Shown piece after piece: positions 61,204 through 64,000 of a stretch of 64,000 bases of DNA. The DNA is from Hymenobacter terricola (GTDB taxonomy: Bacteria; Bacteroidota; Bacteroidia; Cytophagales; Hymenobacteraceae). Where the stretch lies: assembly GCF_017921975.2 (NCBI RefSeq), contig NZ_JAGEMO020000004.1:186001-250000 (forward strand), in the 5' to 3' direction. The notes under the pieces are model-generated. The model did not search any database, was not told where the DNA came from, and saw only the letters and a program-made list of their open reading frames with translations. Each line of letters opens with the position of its first letter. Position 1 is the first letter of the stretch. The position numbers and the translations under genes were made by a program.

Positions 61204-64000
61204 ATGCGAGCACTTTTTCTCACGGCCCTGTTGAGCCTGGGCATCTTGTCCGAAGCCGCGGCCACCGACTACTACGTTTCCAGCGGGGCTAACTCCCTCG
61301 TGACGGGCGTCGACGCCCTGGGGGGCGGGCGCGGGCTGAGCCCCGGCCTGCCTTTCGCCACCATCCAGTTTGCGCACGACCAGACCGCGCCCGGCGACGT
61401 GGTGTACGTGCGCCAGGGCACCTACCGCCCCCCTTACTCCTCGGGGCCCGGTGTGAAAATCATCCGCTCGGGCACCCCCACGCAGTGGATAGTGTACCGC
61501 AACTACCCCGCCGACGCGCAACGGCCGCTGATGCAGTTCATGAGCTTCCAGGGCTTTTACGTCACCCAGGGCGCGTCTTATATTGAAATCAACGGCTTCC
61601 GCGTGCAGGGCAACAACCGCAACATCACCCTGGCCGACGCCCTCAACCAGCCCGGCAGCTGCGCCAACACCACGGGCTCTGCTTCGGGCGTATACGCCGG
61701 CAATGGCATCTCCTGCGACGCCACCGGCGCCACGGGCGGCGCCCTCCCCCACCACCTGCGCTTTATCAACAACGAGGTATTTGAGTGCGGCGGGGCGGGC
61801 ATCGCCACCAACGTTGCGGACTACGTGACCATCGACAACAACCTCGTGTACAACAACTGCTGGTATTCCAAGTACGGTAATAGCGGCATCTCGATGAACT
61901 CCAGCCGCAACTTCGACACCGCCCCCGGCTACCACATGGTCATCACCCGCAACCGCAGCTTCGGCAACCGCCTCTACGTGCCGTGGCGCAACGGCACCGT
62001 GTGTCAGGGCATCACGGACGGCAACGGCATTATTCTCGACTTGAACACTACTACCAACCCGGCCACCAACTACATCAGCGCGTTCCTGGTTGCCAACAAC
62101 GTGATAGCTAACAACGGCGGGGGTGCCATTCAAATCTTTAAAACGGCCAACGTCGACGTCATCAACAACACCTGCTACCAGAACTCGCGCAGCCCCGAGC
62201 TGTATGCCACCCGTGGTGAAATATTCACCAACCAGGCCAATACGGTGCTGGTGCAGAACAACATCATGGTGGCGGACTACATCACCAAGGCCAACAGCAA
62301 CTATGCCACGCCCAACCTCACCTACTCCAATAACCTGACCTTCGGCGGCATTGGGACGGACGTGCTCGGCACCAACGCCATCGTGGCCGACCCGCAGTTC
62401 ATCAACGCGAGCGTCGACCCGTTCACGGCGGATTTCCGCGTGTTTGCCACCAGCCCGGTCGTCAACGCGGGCCTCAACAACCTGCTGTCTGCCACTGACG
62501 TCACGGGGAATCCGCGGGTAGTGGGCGCGGCCGTGGACCTGGGCGCTTACGAGTACGATGCCGCCCTGGCCCCAACCTTTACCACCTGGCTGGGCGGGGG
62601 CACCACCGACTGGAACACGGCGGCCAACTGGTCGGCCGGCGTGCCCTCGGCTACCCTGGACGGGTATATTCCGGCCAACGTGACGCCTTATCCGGTCATT
62701 GCCGCCAACACGACTATCGGAAACCTCGCCATCGCCGGCGGCGCTTCTCTCACCCTCAGCGGCGGGGTGCTGGACGTGAAAGGCTCGCTGAACAACGGCG
62801 GCACCCTCACCACGGCCCCCGCGGCGTCCTTCGCCCTCACGGGCACCGGGCCGCAGGGCCTGGGCGGCTATGGCACGCTCGACCTGTGGGACCTAACCCT
62901 GAACAACGCGGCGGGCGCGGGCCTGAGCGGCCGGGTACGCGTCCACGGCGTGCTGACCCTGACCAACGGCACGCTCACCGCCAACGACCGGCTGACGCTG
63001 GTGTCCGACGCCACCGGCACGGCGCTGGTGAACAACGCGGGCTCCGGCACCGTGAGCGGCTACAGCACCGTGCAGCGCTACATCGACGGCAGCGTGAACC
63101 CCAGCCTGGGCTACCGCCACTACAGCTCGCCCGTGGCGGGCACCACCGTGGGCGATTTGACCGCCACGGGCTTCGTGCCGCAAATCAGCCAGGCCGCCGT
63201 GTACAACGCCTCGGCCACGCCCGGCACCACCACGCCCTTCCCCAACGTGTTCACCTACGACCAGAGCCGGGTGAGCCTGACCAACAGCTACGCGCCGTTT
63301 GACCGCGGCTTCGTGGCACCCACCGCCCTGACGACGGGGCTGACCGTGGGCCGTGGCTACGTCGTGAACATCAACGCGCCGGCCGTGGTCGATTACGTGG
63401 GCGTGCTTAACAACGGCGACAAGCCGGTGGCGCTGACGCGCAACGCCGCCGGCTCGGCCAACGACACCGACGCCGGCTGGCAGCTGCTGGGCAACCCCTA
63501 CCCCGCGCCGCTCGACTTCAGCCTGGTGGCCCCCGCCGACCGTGCCAACCTCGACGCCGCGATTTATGTATTTAGCAGCGCCAGCCAGTACGGCGGCACC
63601 TACCGCAGCTACGCCAACGGCATCGGCAACCCCGTGCTGCCGCTGGGCCAGGCCTTCTTCGCCCGCGTGAGCACCGGCCAGACCGCCGGCACCCTCACCT
63701 TCCACAACAGCCAGCGCCTGACTGCGCCCAACAGCACCACCTTCCAGCGCGGCACCGCCGACGTGCGGCCCCAGGTGCAGTTGGAGCTGCGCGGCACCAC
63801 TGGCCCCGCCGATGCCTTCTACGCCTACGCCGAAACCGGCACGACTCCGGCTTTCGACGCCCAGTTTGATGCCCTGAAGCTGCCCAACACCACCGGCCTG
63901 AACCTGGCCTCGGTGGCCGGCAGCGGCGAGTCGTTGTCCATCGACGGCCGCCCGGTCTTCACCGCCAACACCGTGCTGCCGCTGGCCGTGGGCGTACCCG
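61204..64000 (+). CDS. large secreted beta-helix protein, 3' end beyond window
   Basis: An open frame of 932 codons from the ATG at 61204 continues past the right edge. Signal peptide MRALFLTALLSLGILSEAAA, then DYYVSSGANSLVTGVDALGG and a beta-helix (about 20-450) paralogous to the preceding protein (ECGGAGIATNVADYVTIDNN, SSRNFDTAPGYHMVITRN). From about residue 460 a beta-strand module appears (TWLGGGTTDWNTAANWSAG, then GSLNNGGTLTT repeats), as in large T9SS surface proteins, and a further domain with GWQLLGNPYPAPLDFS. A T9SS sorting domain is expected but lies outside. Confidence 0.8.
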   Translation, partial: MRALFLTALLSLGILSEAAATDYYVSSGANSLVTGVDALGGGRGLSPGLPFATIQFAHDQTAPGDVVYVRQGTYRPPYSSGPGVKIIRSGTPTQWIVYRNYPADAQRPLMQFMSFQGFYVTQGASYIEINGFRVQGNNRNITLADALNQPGSCANTTGSASGVYAGNGISCDATGATGGALPHHLRFINNEVFECGGAGIATNVADYVTIDNNLVYNNCWYSKYGNSGISMNSSRNFDTAPGYHMVITRNRSFGNRLYVPWRNGTVCQGITDGNGIILDLNTTTNPATNYISAFLVANNVIANNGGGAIQIFKTANVDVINNTCYQNSRSPELYATRGEIFTNQANTVLVQNNIMVADYITKANSNYATPNLTYSNNLTFGGIGTDVLGTNAIVADPQFINASVDPFTADFRVFATSPVVNAGLNNLLSATDVTGNPRVVGAAVDLGAYEYDAALAPTFTTWLGGGTTDWNTAANWSAGVPSATLDGYIPANVTPYPVIAANTTIGNLAIAGGASLTLSGGVLDVKGSLNNGGTLTTAPAASFALTGTGPQGLGGYGTLDLWDLTLNNAAGAGLSGRVRVHGVLTLTNGTLTANDRLTLVSDATGTALVNNAGSGTVSGYSTVQRYIDGSVNPSLGYRHYSSPVAGTTVGDLTATGFVPQISQAAVYNASATPGTTTPFPNVFTYDQSRVSLTNSYAPFDRGFVAPTALTTGLTVGRGYVVNINAPAVVDYVGVLNNGDKPVALTRNAAGSANDTDAGWQLLGNPYPAPLDFSLVAPADRANLDAAIYVFSSASQYGGTYRSYANGIGNPVLPLGQAFFARVSTGQTAGTLTFHNSQRLTAPNSTTFQRGTADVRPQVQLELRGTTGPADAFYAYAETGTTPAFDAQFDALKLPNTTGLNLASVAGSGESLSIDGRPVFTANTVLPLAVGVP

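Overview
The window looks like the chromosome of a high-GC Bacteroidota, most plausibly Hymenobacter or a close relative in the Cytophagales. Evidence: a SusC/SusD pair, type IX secretion sorting domains of both the A type (59321-61087) and B type (4054-6039), LytTR/LytS two-component genes, candidate promoters of the Bacteroidota TTG-(18/19)-TAnnTTTG form, and intergenic palindromic repeats of the kind common in that group. The assignment is by pattern, not by a marker gene. No rRNA, tRNA, CRISPR array or intact mobile element was seen.

Layout. 1-6 kb: the end of a DUF389-type protein, a vanadium-haloperoxidase/PAP2 lipoprotein, a solitary histidine ammonia-lyase, and a secreted type-B T9SS protein. 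6-12.4 kb: a six-gene minus-strand set (ABC ATPase, adaptor lipoprotein, permease, TolC, LytS-type kinase, LytTR regulator) that reads as a self-regulated tripartite exporter. 12.4-13.5 kb: a scar with an IS630-family transposase remnant and a short gene fragment. 13.5-20.5 kb: small detoxification and regulatory genes (SDR, azoreductase, Crp/Fnr, SnoaL-like, AraC, VOC, zinc-finger, TetR, DoxX, GNAT); two genes here are frameshifted.

20.5-40.3 kb: a carbohydrate region. Eight minus-strand genes encode a GH36 alpha-galactosidase, an MGH1-type hydrolase, a sialate O-acetylesterase, two GH3 enzymes, and a secreted ADP-ribosylglycohydrolase-family protein with a GRP-type sugar transporter and ribokinase (a ribose module). 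Divergent from them are a GH92 mannosidase and a secreted GH94/GH36-like enzyme.

40.5-64 kb: a polysaccharide utilization locus, probably for a uronate-containing glycan. kduD and an iclR regulator diverge from susC-susD, followed by a PL22-like propeller protein, a clan GH-A hydrolase, a sodium:solute symporter translationally coupled to an SDR and an RraA-family protein, a heparinase II/III-like protein, a VOC protein, a zinc-type dehydrogenase and three secreted beta-helix proteins. The last of these runs off the window. The expected logic is outer-membrane capture and depolymerisation, import by SusCD and the symporter, then cytoplasmic oxidation and cleavage of the sugar acid. No KDG kinase or KDPG aldolase is present, so the RraA protein is the candidate carbon-carbon lyase.

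A striking feature is the density of large palindromic elements. At least six sequence families occupy about 14 intergenic sites, mostly between co-oriented genes of apparent operons.
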